Below are positions 6,509 through 12,198 of a DNA stretch of 19,863 nucleotides, piece after piece. The translations under genes were made by a program, and so were the position numbers. Position 1 is the stretch's first letter. Each line of letters starts with the position of its first letter. Source of the DNA: Alphaproteobacteria bacterium (GTDB lineage Bacteria > Pseudomonadota > Alphaproteobacteria > Rhodospirillales > Rhodospirillaceae). Location: assembly GCA_015228695.1 (NCBI GenBank), contig JADGDA010000017.1, positions 1 to 19,863 of the forward strand. The letters are read 5' to 3'. A model generated the notes under the pieces. The model saw nothing but the letters and a program-made list of their open reading frames with translations, was not told where the DNA came from and searched no databases.

Positions 6509-7177
6509 TCAGCCGGTGAATTCCGCGCGCCGGCCGCGACCGTTGCCCCTGGACCTCGCGAAAAGGCGGGAGGGAGTCGGCAGATAGGCGAACCTGCGGC
6601 CGATGTCCTCGCGCAGCTTGCCGAGGCGCAGGATGTCGCCGATGCGCCGGTCGAGAAAATCCCACGTCTCCGCCGAGTCCTCGGAACCGTCGCCGAGCCA
6701 GAACAGCAGCGCCGCCGAATGGACCCCGGCAAGCGCGACCCGCTTGGTGTAGTAGGAAAAGTCCGTGGCCTCGTCGCCGATGCCATGCCACACCGCGTCC
6801 GCGGTGCGATAGGTCACGCGAAGGCCCGTGAGGGCGTTCGCCGGCAGCGCCAGCACGGACAACGCCCTCCGCACGGCCTCGCGGTCGCCGCCGAATTGGC
6901 CGAACCGGGTGCGAATGGCCAGAACCAGGCGTTGACGCGGGGGCAGGTCCCGCATCTCCTGCCCCTCAAGCTCGGCCAGCATCCGGCGGTCTCCCAGGTC
7001 GAAGAAATGCTCCACCATGTCGGCCGCCCCGCCGGGAAAGGCGTTGGTCGCCGAGTCGGCATCGAATCCCGCGTCCGCCGCCGCCGCCAGCAGGCTTGCC
7101 CGCGACCAGCCGTCGAACACGACATGGGGCATGATCGCCACGACGATCCGATCACGAATGTCCCGCTGATCCTTCAA
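6509..7177 (-). CDS. COQ9-family ubiquinone biosynthesis protein
   Basis: The 222-residue protein has the COQ9 layout: an N-terminal helical, TetR-like half (IMPHVVFDGWSRASLLAAAADAGF, about 15-38) and the conserved C-terminal segment ADAVWHGIGD...TDFSYYTKRVALAGVHSAALLFW (about 127-160). COQ9 binds lipids and presents ubiquinone precursors to the COQ7 hydroxylase; bacterial members occur mainly in alphaproteobacteria. The start is TTG 7177, overlapping the def stop as TTGA, with GAGGGAG seven bases upstream. A later Met16 would remove part of the conserved N-terminus. Co-translation with def is clear. The tail after residue 205 is basic (ARSRGNGRGRRAEF) and could associate with the membrane. 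Confidence 0.9.
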   Translation of the reverse strand: MKDQRDIRDRIVVAIMPHVVFDGWSRASLLAAAADAGFDADSATNAFPGGAADMVEHFFDLGDRRMLAELEGQEMRDLPPRQRLVLAIRTRFGQFGGDREAVRRALSVLALPANALTGLRVTYRTADAVWHGIGDEATDFSYYTKRVALAGVHSAALLFWLGDGSEDSAETWDFLDRRIGDILRLGKLREDIGRRFAYLPTPSRLFARSRGNGRGRRAEFTG

Positions 7178-7746
7178 ATGGAGTCTCCCTCGACAGTTTC
7201 ATCCTTTTCCCCGCCCCCGCCGTCCCCGCCGAATCGCATCGCGAAACCACGGCGGATCTCCTCGGCGAAACCGAACCGCGACAGGTCGGCCATCCGCATC
7301 GGATAAAGGACGCCGTCCAGATGATCGCACTCGTGCTGGACCACGCGGGCATGGAACCCTTCCGCCTCGCGCACGATCCCGTTTCCGGACATATCGATGC
7401 CACGGTAGCGGACACGTGTCCAGCGCGGCACGACCCCGACCATTCCGGGCAACGAAAGACAGCCCTCCGCCACTTCGTCCGTCTCCCCGCCCAGAGGCTC
7501 GACGACCGGGTTGATGAGAACGGTCAGCGGCACCGGATCGCCACGGTCCCGGGGCACGAAAAAGATCACCAGCCGCTTCGGGACATACACCTGGGGAGCG
7601 GCCAGCCCCACGCCCTGGGCATCGGCCATGGTCTCGATCATGTCGTTGACCAGCCGGCGGATTTCGGGAGACGCCGGGTCCTCCACCGGACTCGCCACGG
7701 AACGGAGCACCGGATGGCCCATGCGCGCGATTTTGAGAATGGACAT
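7174..7746 (-). CDS. def: Peptide deformylase
   Basis: The 190-residue protein shows all three deformylase motifs in order: GVGLAAPQ (45-52), EGCLSLP (94-100, metal ligand Cys96) and QHECDHLDG (137-145, ligands His138 and His142, catalytic Glu139). The enzyme removes the N-formyl group from nascent proteins at the ribosome. The C-terminal tail is acidic and glycine-rich (GGDGGGGEKDE). ATG 7746 gives the canonical SILKIARMGHPVLR start. The gene overlaps coq9 by four bases and is divergent from rpsU, with a 220-bp intergenic region between them. Many alphaproteobacteria carry more than one deformylase, so whether this is the essential copy cannot be decided here. Confidence 0.93.
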   Translation of the reverse strand: MSILKIARMGHPVLRSVASPVEDPASPEIRRLVNDMIETMADAQGVGLAAPQVYVPKRLVIFFVPRDRGDPVPLTVLINPVVEPLGGETDEVAEGCLSLPGMVGVVPRWTRVRYRGIDMSGNGIVREAEGFHARVVQHECDHLDGVLYPMRMADLSRFGFAEEIRRGFAMRFGGDGGGGEKDETVEGDSI

Positions 7747-7769
7747 GGGCGGACTCTCGACGGCGATCG

Positions 7770-7801
7770 GACGAGGTTTAGACTCCAGACGAGGTTAGAC
7801 T
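7770..7801. repeat. Imperfect tandem repeat upstream of def
   Basis: GACGAGGTTTAGACTCCA (7770-7787) is followed directly by GACGAGGTTAGACT (7788-7801), giving an 18-bp period with one base missing in the second copy. It lies 24 bases before the def start on the reverse strand, in its leader or promoter, and could be a duplicated regulator site or a replication slip. Confidence 0.55.
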
Positions 7802-7852
7802 GGGGAATGCCTCCCCCGACTTCAAGGGGAAACGAAGAAACGAAGGGAACGC

Positions 7853-7881
7853 TTCACAACGGGTTTCGGCTGCGATATACA
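7853..7881 (+). promoter_or_regulatory. Probable sigma-70 promoter for rpsU
   Basis: TTCACA (7853-7858) and TATACA (7876-7881) are 17 bases apart and each match the consensus at 4-5 of 6 positions. Transcription would start near 7888, giving a leader of about 79 nt before the rpsU start. The promoter is well placed for rpsU and points away from def. Confidence 0.65.
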
Positions 7882-7896
7882 GGGGCCAGACGGGTT

Positions 7897-7928
7897 GGCG
7901 TCCGACATGGGGGCGCACGCCCTTTTTT
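7897..7928 (+). terminator. Terminator-like hairpin and T-run in the rpsU leader
   Basis: Between the predicted promoter and rpsU, GGCGT (7897-7901) can pair with ACGCC (7917-7921), or GGGC (7911-7914) with GCCC (7919-7922). Either stem is followed by a six-T run (7923-7928). This resembles a weak intrinsic terminator or attenuator upstream of rpsU. The stems are short, so function is uncertain. Confidence 0.3.
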
Positions 7929-7951
7929 CGTTTTCTTGGCACATGCCGGCA

Positions 7952-7958
7952 TGAGGAG
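7952..7958 (+). promoter_or_regulatory. Shine-Dalgarno supporting the CTG start of rpsU
   Basis: TGAGGAG ends 8 bases before CTG 7967. It also contains the in-frame TGA (7952-7954) that bounds the rpsU frame, so no ATG, GTG or TTG start is available between this stop and the conserved N-terminus. The site partly overlaps the palindrome CATGCCGGCATG (7942-7953). Confidence 0.65.
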
Positions 7959-7966
7959 TTCGGACC

Positions 7967-8173
7967 CTGGTTCAGGTACTGGTTCGGGATAACAACGTCG
8001 ATCAGGCGCTGAAGGCCCTTAAGAAGAAGATGCAGCGTGAAGGCATTTTCCGCGAGATGAAGCTGCGTCGCAGCTATGAGAAGCCCTCCGAGAAGAAGGC
8101 GCGCGAAAAGGCTGAGGCCGTCCGCCGCGCCCGCAAGCTCGAACGCAAGCGCCTGGAGCGCGAGGGCTTCTGA
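7967..8173 (+). CDS. rpsU: 30S ribosomal protein S21 (apparent CTG start)
   Basis: Translation from 7967 gives a 68-residue basic protein with the S21 core VQVLVRDNNVDQALKALKKK, then MQREGIFREMKLRRSYEKPSEK and an Arg/Lys-rich helical tail ending RKRLEREGF. S21 sits on the 30S platform and takes part in mRNA engagement during initiation. Family members I recall begin MVQVLVRDNN, so the CTG at 7967 takes the place of the initiator Met. An in-frame TGA at 7952-7954 excludes longer forms. TGAGGAG is correctly spaced, and a promoter lies at 7853-7881. Gene finders restricted to ATG, GTG and TTG would miss or shorten this gene. Identity is certain; the exact initiation codon is inferred. Confidence 0.93.
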   Translation: MVQVLVRDNNVDQALKALKKKMQREGIFREMKLRRSYEKPSEKKAREKAEAVRRARKLERKRLEREGF

Positions 8174-8179
8174 TCCCGG

Positions 8180-8201
8180 CCGGGGGGGGAAGTCCCCCCG
8201 G
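8180..8201. terminator. Strong GC hairpin between convergent rpsU and thiSG
   Basis: CCGGGGGG (8180-8187) pairs with CCCCCCGG (8194-8201) around loop GGAAGT, just after the rpsU stop. No T-run follows on either strand. It may work as a stabilising 3' end or a non-canonical bidirectional terminator in the 58-bp gap between the two stops. Confidence 0.45.
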
Positions 8202-8231
8202 ACGCGGCCGCCGGACCCGTGAAAAAACGGA

Positions 8232-9206
8232 CTAGATCAGCCCCGCCAGCGGCGAGGACGGGTCAGCGTACATTTTTCGTGGCATCCGTCCGGCGAGATA
8301 GGCCAGACGCCCCGCCTCCACGGCTAGGCGCATCGCCCTCGCCATGCGGATGGGGTCCTTCGCCGCGGCGATGGCCGTGTTCATCAGCACCCCGTCGCAC
8401 CCGAGTTCCATGGCGATCGCCGCGTCGGAGGCGGTTCCGACCCCCGCGTCCACCAGAACGGGCACCTTCGCCTGCTCGACGATCAGGCGAATCTGCACCG
8501 GGTTCTGGACCCCCAGTCCGGAGCCGATGGGCGCGGCCAGGGGCATGATCGCAACGCACCCCATATCCTCCAGCCGTTTGGCCATGATCGGGTCGTCGGA
8601 GCAGTAGACCATCACCTTGAACCCCTCCCGGATCAGCATTTCCGCCGCCTGGAGGGTCTCGACCATGTTGGGGTAGAGGGTCTTCTGGTCGCCCAGCACC
8701 TCCAGCTTGACCAGATCCCACCCCCCGGCCTCGCGGGCCAGACGCAGGGTCCGGACCGCATCCATGGCCGTATAGCAGCCGGCGGTGTTGGGCAGAAAGG
8801 TGTAGACCTTCGGGTCCACGTAATCGACCAGCATGGGCTGGGACGGGTCGGACAGGTTCACCCGCCGCACCGCGACGGTGACGATCTCGGCTCCCGACGC
8901 CTCGATGGCCCGCGCCGTTTCCTCGAAGTCCTTGTATTTCCCCGTGCCCACCAGGAGCCGCGAGCGGAACCGGCGGCCGGCAACCTCGAATGTGTCGTCG
9001 GCCTCGCTCCCGCCGCCGATGAAGTGGACGATCTCCACCCGATCGCCATCGTCCACGGGCGTCCCCGCGTATGCCGACTTGGGCACGATTTCCAGGTTGC
9101 GCTCCACGGCCACCTTGCGCGGATCGACTCCGATCCGGCACAGCAGGGCCTCGACGCTCAGAGACTCGGCGAAGGTCTTTTCCTCGCCATTGATGATCAC
9201 ACGCAT
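8232..9206 (-). CDS. thiG: ThiS-ThiG fusion: sulfur carrier protein plus thiazole synthase
   Basis: The 324-residue protein joins two thiamine-pathway proteins. Residues 1-66 are ThiS: beta-grasp start MRVIINGEEKTF, ending VHFIGGG with glycines 64-66. From about 72 comes ThiG: FEVAGRRFRSRLLVGTGKYKD, Schiff-base lysine 167 in DLVKLEVLGD, then VDAGVGTASDAAIAMELG and the C-terminal MNTAIAAAKDP segment. ThiG builds the thiazole phosphate of thiamine from 1-deoxyxylulose 5-phosphate, dehydroglycine/glycine imine and the ThiS thiocarboxylate. ThiS normally needs a free C-terminal Gly-Gly; here it is internal. Such fusions are known in proteobacteria. GGAAGGG precedes ATG 9206. No TPP riboswitch or other thi gene is seen in the window. 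Confidence 0.92.
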   Translation of the reverse strand: MRVIINGEEKTFAESLSVEALLCRIGVDPRKVAVERNLEIVPKSAYAGTPVDDGDRVEIVHFIGGGSEADDTFEVAGRRFRSRLLVGTGKYKDFEETARAIEASGAEIVTVAVRRVNLSDPSQPMLVDYVDPKVYTFLPNTAGCYTAMDAVRTLRLAREAGGWDLVKLEVLGDQKTLYPNMVETLQAAEMLIREGFKVMVYCSDDPIMAKRLEDMGCVAIMPLAAPIGSGLGVQNPVQIRLIVEQAKVPVLVDAGVGTASDAAIAMELGCDGVLMNTAIAAAKDPIRMARAMRLAVEAGRLAYLAGRMPRKMYADPSSPLAGLI

Positions 9207-9401
9207 GGCCGCCCTTCCGATCGTTCCGGGAAACGGAGGAAAGTATCGTTCCCCGCCGCCGCCGTTTCAACCGCCGACTTGGGGCAGACGAAGAGATCGG
9301 GTCACGGAACCGGCCTCGGCCACCACGCCTTGCATCCGCCGTGCGCCGTCGACACCTGCCGTCAAGGGGGATATGACGGGGACGCGGACAAGGAGTGCCC
9401 C

Positions 9402-9617
9402 ATGGAGGACAAGGTTGAAATTCTTGCGGCCATCGCGGCATTCGGGGACCGGGTTGATCGCCGTTTCGATGCGATAGACACCAGGATTCGCGCCCTGGAA
9501 ACCGAGGTCGCCGAACTTAAGGGGGAGGCGCGTCAGATGTCCGTTCGCATCAGCGACGTGTACACCCGGCTTCCGGTTCCCATCGCCTACCAGCCCCTCG
9601 ACAAACAGCGCGCCTGA
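9402..9617 (+). CDS. Small coiled-coil protein, 71 residues, unknown function
   Basis: ATG 9402 has an excellent AAGGAG (9390-9395) six bases upstream. The product has a clear heptad pattern through residues 14-55 (FGDRVDRRFDAIDTRIRALE and onward), predicting a coiled coil of about 40 residues. It ends in an extended Pro-rich tail, RLPVPIAYQPLDKQRA. No enzymatic motif, signal peptide or membrane segment is present. I do not recognise a named family; small helical proteins of this kind are often scaffolds, antitoxins or phage-derived. It is transcribed away from thiSG, and its 3' end overlaps antisense to the antitoxin remnant at 9587-9774. The ribosome site and codon pattern support a real gene. 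Confidence 0.7.
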   Translation: MEDKVEILAAIAAFGDRVDRRFDAIDTRIRALETEVAELKGEARQMSVRISDVYTRLPVPIAYQPLDKQRA

Positions 9618-9774
9618 CGCGGGGTGCCGTCCGCCGGCCGGGCCTCGGGCTCGGGCAGCAACCGACCGAAATGTCGACCCTTGATCCGGCGCGAGGATTC
9701 AGCAGTTCCAGAACAGCCGGCGGCACGGCCCGCATCACCGAACCGCCCACTCTGCAAAGGCTTGTCGCATACAT
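9587..9774 (-). pseudogene. Remnant of an AbrB/MazE-type antitoxin
   Basis: From ATG 9774, with GGGAG upstream, the reverse strand encodes MYATSLCRVGGSVMRAVPP and then AVLELLNPRAGSRVDISV. This closely follows the N-terminal swapped-hairpin DNA-binding domain of ChpS/MazE-like antitoxins (typical pattern M-ATSLRKVGGSVM-AVPPA-L--L-L-AGS-VD). Near 9662-9667 the frame breaks. The expected continuation resumes in another frame as RLLPEPEARP and runs to TAG at 9589-9587. Without correction the open frame goes into unrelated Arg/Cys-rich sequence. A small deletion and frameshift are the simplest explanation. No MazF/PemK toxin follows; that place is taken by the coiled-coil gene on the other strand. 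This is probably the relic of a lost toxin-antitoxin pair. Confidence 0.65.
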
Positions 9775-9832
9775 GAATCCTCTCCCGCTCAAGTTATGCA
9801 AAGGATGACCCCAGGTCGGGCCAAGGTCGGGA

Positions 9833-9861
9833 TTGCAACGGGGAAACCGGGTCGGTATCCT
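9833..9861 (+). promoter_or_regulatory. Candidate promoter of the sox operon
   Basis: TTGCAA (9833-9838) and TATCCT (9856-9861) are exactly 17 bases apart, each matching the sigma-70 consensus at four of six positions. A start near 9868 would leave about 20 nt before GTG 9887. Copies of GGTCGGG lie just upstream (9815-9830) and could bind a regulator, though no SoxR gene is in the window. Confidence 0.4.
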
Positions 9862-9886
9862 CGGGTGGGTTCTGTGGAGGAGCGGC

Positions 9887-10351
9887 GTGTCGGATTTGGG
9901 GATGTTCGGGAAGGGCGCGGCTCTGCTTGCGGTGTTGCTTGTCCTCTGTTCCGGCGCCGCCCGGTCGGCGGAGGCTCCCTTGCCCTATCAAATCGTCGGG
10001 AAGGGCGTCCCCGTTCCCCTGAGCGGAACGCCCGGCAACGCGGAGAACGGGAGGGCGCTGGTGGCGAGTCGGGCGGGGGGCAATTGTCTCGCCTGCCACG
10101 CCGCGCCGATCCCCGAGGAATCCGACCATGGCCGGGTCGGCCCCGATCTCCGGGGCGTCGGTTCCCGGTTCGGGGCGGCCGAGCTTCGCCTGCGGGTCGT
10201 GGACCCGAAGGTCCTTCACCCGGACACCATGATGCCGGCCTTTTTCCGCGCGGAGGGACTGAACGAGGTCGCCGCTCCGTTCAGGGGCCAGACCATTTTG
10301 TCCGCCCAGGAAGTCGAAGACGTAGTAGCTTATCTCATGACCCTGAAGTAG
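9887..10351 (+). CDS. soxX: SoxX, monoheme cytochrome c of the SoxAX complex
   Basis: The 154-residue protein has an N-terminal export signal (FGKGAALLAVLLVLCSGAARSA, about 7-28), one heme c site CLACH (67-71), and a Met-rich distal-ligand segment TMMPAFF (Met115/116). A final ILSAQEVEDVVAYLMTL helix is typical of class I cytochromes c and SoxX. With SoxA it forms the periplasmic complex that oxidatively attaches thiosulfate or related sulfur to the SoxY cysteine. GTG 9887 is preferred because GGAGGAG (9876-9882) precedes it at good spacing; ATG 9902 is a possible shorter start. It is the first gene of a soxXYZA run and is followed by an 8-bp hairpin before soxY. Confidence 0.9.
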   Translation: MSDLGMFGKGAALLAVLLVLCSGAARSAEAPLPYQIVGKGVPVPLSGTPGNAENGRALVASRAGGNCLACHAAPIPEESDHGRVGPDLRGVGSRFGAAELRLRVVDPKVLHPDTMMPAFFRAEGLNEVAAPFRGQTILSAQEVEDVVAYLMTLK

Positions 10352-10356
10352 AAATG

Positions 10357-10378
10357 ATCCGCCCTGTGCGGGGCGGAT
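10357..10378 (+). repeat. 8-bp hairpin between soxX and soxY
   Basis: ATCCGCCC (10357-10364) pairs with GGGCGGAT (10371-10378) around loop TGTGCG, six bases after the soxX stop. It is followed by TT but no long T-run. It may stabilise the upstream mRNA or partly terminate transcription, setting the SoxX to SoxYZ ratio. Confidence 0.5.
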
Positions 10379-10413
10379 TTCGAGCACCACGACCGAACTC
10401 TGGAGAACAGTGA

Positions 10414-10890
10414 ATGTCCAACAATGAAAACGAGCGGCGGCTGAGCCGTCGGGATCTTCTCGTTGCCGCCGGAACCGGCCTGGTCGCGGTCGCCGGCATC
10501 GCCCTGGCGCCGCGCGCGGCCCTGGCGGCCGAGGGAGAGGCCGACAAGCTGATGGCCGATCTGATCGGCGCCACCAAGCCGGCGGAAGGCAAGATCACCC
10601 TGACCATCCCCGAGCTTGCCGAGAACGGCGGCGCGGTCCCGGTCGGGATTTCGGTCGAGAGCCCGATGACGGACAAGGACTACGTCAAGGCGATCCACAT
10701 CATCTCCGAGGGCAACCCGACTCCGAACGTCGCCAGCTACACCCTCTCCCCGGCATGCGGCAAGGCCAGCATCAACATGCGCATGCGGATGGCCAAGTCC
10801 CAGAAGGTGCGGGTCGTGGCGGTGATGAGCGATGGCTCCGCCTACATCGCGCGCAAGGATGTCAAGGTGACCACCGGCGGCTGCGGCTGA
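10414..10890 (+). CDS. soxY: SoxY, covalent sulfur-carrier subunit
   Basis: The 158-residue protein begins with a twin-arginine signal (SRRDLL at 11-16, then hydrophobic VAAGTGLVAVAGIALA, cleavage likely after the Ala-rich ALAA near 39). It ends in the carrier arm TTGGCG, with Cys157 next to last. In the Sox pathway this cysteine holds the sulfur substrate while SoxAX, SoxB and SoxCD act on it. Members usually end GGCGG, so this arm is one residue shorter or slightly different. A second cysteine, Cys115 in SPACGKA, lies in the body. GGAGA precedes ATG 10414. The Tat signal suggests export of the folded SoxY-SoxZ pair. Confidence 0.92.
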   Translation: MSNNENERRLSRRDLLVAAGTGLVAVAGIALAPRAALAAEGEADKLMADLIGATKPAEGKITLTIPELAENGGAVPVGISVESPMTDKDYVKAIHIISEGNPTPNVASYTLSPACGKASINMRMRMAKSQKVRVVAVMSDGSAYIARKDVKVTTGGCG

Positions 10891-10924
10891 CGCGGATCAA
10901 TTGAGACCAAGGGAGTTTTGAAAC

Positions 10925-11257
10925 ATGGCCGACGAGAACAAGCCGCGCGTCCGCGTGCCGAAAACGGCGAAGAAGGGCGAAATCTTCGAGGTGAAGACCA
11001 GCGTCACGCACCCGATGGAGAACGGATCGCGCAAGGACAAGGACGGAAATGTCGTTCCCCGGAACATCATCAACAAGCTTGTCGTCAAGTACAACGGCAA
11101 GGACGTGTTCGGTGGCGATTTCGGAACCGCCGTTTCCGCCAACCCGTTCCTGTCCTTCCATCTGAAGGCGGAGGAAAGCGGCAAGATCGACCTGACCTGG
11201 ACCGACGAAAGCGGGGCCGTGTTCACGACCACCGAAACGATCACGGTCGAGGGCTGA
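10925..11257 (+). CDS. soxZ: SoxZ, partner of SoxY in the sulfur-carrier complex
   Basis: The 110-residue protein matches SoxZ throughout: an N-terminal basic strand KPRVRVPKTAKKGEIFEVKT, the THPMENGSRKDKDGNVVPRN loop, and an immunoglobulin-like beta sandwich ending SGAVFTTTETITVEG. It has no signal peptide, as expected, because it is exported bound to the Tat substrate SoxY. It makes the heterodimer that carries sulfur intermediates in the periplasm. GGGAG lies upstream of ATG 10925, 34 bases after the soxY stop. Full length for the family; no cysteine is present. Confidence 0.94.
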   Translation: MADENKPRVRVPKTAKKGEIFEVKTSVTHPMENGSRKDKDGNVVPRNIINKLVVKYNGKDVFGGDFGTAVSANPFLSFHLKAEESGKIDLTWTDESGAVFTTTETITVEG

Positions 11258-11258
11258 T

Positions 11259-11283
11259 CCTGCCCACCGGTCGGACCGGCAGG
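11259..11283 (+). repeat. Hairpin between soxZ and soxA
   Basis: CCTG (11259-11262) pairs with CAGG (11280-11283), and CCGGT (11267-11271) with ACCGG (11275-11279), giving a nine-pair stem with a one-sided bulge and a 3-base loop. There is no T-run. It may modulate soxA expression relative to soxYZ. Confidence 0.4.
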
Positions 11284-11309
11284 GGAGAGACCGCACGGAG
11301 GATGTCCGG

Positions 11310-12194
11310 GTGCCCATGAGTCGTGGTGTCTTGTGCGCGCTGGCGGGCTTCGTCCTTGCTGTTTTCTCCTGTCCGGGACCGGTCGTCGCCGGCGAGTCCG
11401 GGGTGGCTTCGCCTTCCCCGGTCGACGCGGCCCCCCACATCGACGCGGCCCTGGCCGCCCCCCGCATCGACGCGGCCCTGGCCCCCTACATCGTCGGGGC
11501 CAAGCGAAGCGGCTACGTCTATGCCCTGCCCGAAACCCGGGCCATGCAGGACGACGAGATCATGAACCCCGGCTTCGCGTGGGTGGAGCGGGGTCGTGGC
11601 TTGTGGACCGAAGTGGAGGGGGCGAACGGCAAGTCCTGCGCCTCGTGCCACGGTCCCGTCGAGAGCATGGCCGGCAAGGCGGTCTCCTATCCCAAGTGGA
11701 AAGCCTCGATGAACCGGCCGGTCACGGTGGAGCGGCAGATCAATTTCTGCCGCGTGGCGGCCATGAAGGCCGAGCCGTGGGAGCACGAATCCCCCCAGCT
11801 TCTGGCCATGACGACGCTGATCAAGCAGCAGTCGCGCGGCCTGCCCATGAGCATGGCGGACGACGGCCCCATGCGGGAATGGATCGATCGCGGCAAAGCC
11901 CTTTACTTCGCCCGCCGGGGCCAGTTGGACATGTCGTGCAAGCACTGCCACGACGATCATCCGGGCGAGAAGCTGCGGGCGGAGACCCTGAGCCAGGCCC
12001 ACGTCAACGGGTTCCCGACCTATCGCCTGGGGTGGCAGGGGCTGGGGTCCCTCCACCGCCGCCTGGAGACCTGCTACGAGCAGATGCGCGCCGAGACGTA
12101 TCCGTTGGGGTCCGACGAATACGTGGCGCTTGAGATTTTTTTGACCGATCGCGGTCGCGGGTTGCCCATCGAAACGCCGTCGGTACGGAGGTAG
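11310..12194 (+). CDS. soxA: SoxA, diheme cytochrome c of the SoxAX complex
   Basis: The 294-residue protein has a signal peptide (LCALAGFVLAVFSCPGPVVAG, about 8-28), two heme c sites, CASCH (110-114) and CKHCH (210-214), and the family's ligand cysteines, Cys147 in INFCR and Cys255 in ETCYEQMR. The latter corresponds to the heme-ligating, persulfide-forming active-site cysteine. It therefore looks like a complete diheme SoxA. SoxA with SoxX conjugates thiosulfate to SoxY. The start GTG 11310 has GGAGGA seven bases upstream; ATG 11316 is the alternative. The region after the signal contains a duplicated segment HIDAALAAP/RIDAALAP encoded by a 27-bp tandem repeat. Heme A synthase follows four bases after its stop. 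Confidence 0.92.
   Translation: MPMSRGVLCALAGFVLAVFSCPGPVVAGESGVASPSPVDAAPHIDAALAAPRIDAALAPYIVGAKRSGYVYALPETRAMQDDEIMNPGFAWVERGRGLWTEVEGANGKSCASCHGPVESMAGKAVSYPKWKASMNRPVTVERQINFCRVAAMKAEPWEHESPQLLAMTTLIKQQSRGLPMSMADDGPMREWIDRGKALYFARRGQLDMSCKHCHDDHPGEKLRAETLSQAHVNGFPTYRLGWQGLGSLHRRLETCYEQMRAETYPLGSDEYVALEIFLTDRGRGLPIETPSVRR
11438..11483 (+). repeat. 27-bp-period tandem repeat in soxA
   Basis: CATCGACGCGGCCCTGGCC occurs exactly at 11438-11456 and again at 11465-11483. Being in frame, it duplicates IDAALA-P in the linker between signal peptide and heme domain. It is probably a replication-slippage duplication in a tolerant segment. Confidence 0.75.
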
Positions 12195-12198
12195 CGCC

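Noticed and set aside
8204..8230. Terminator for thiSG on the reverse strand (T6 run after the stop)
   Set aside because: The T-run is inside a 4-bp CCGT/ACGG loop rather than after a stem, so it is not a convincing terminator.
9207..9401. Possible TPP riboswitch upstream of thiSG
   Set aside because: I looked for the CTGAGA and ACC-TGATCTGG type elements on the reverse strand and did not see them.
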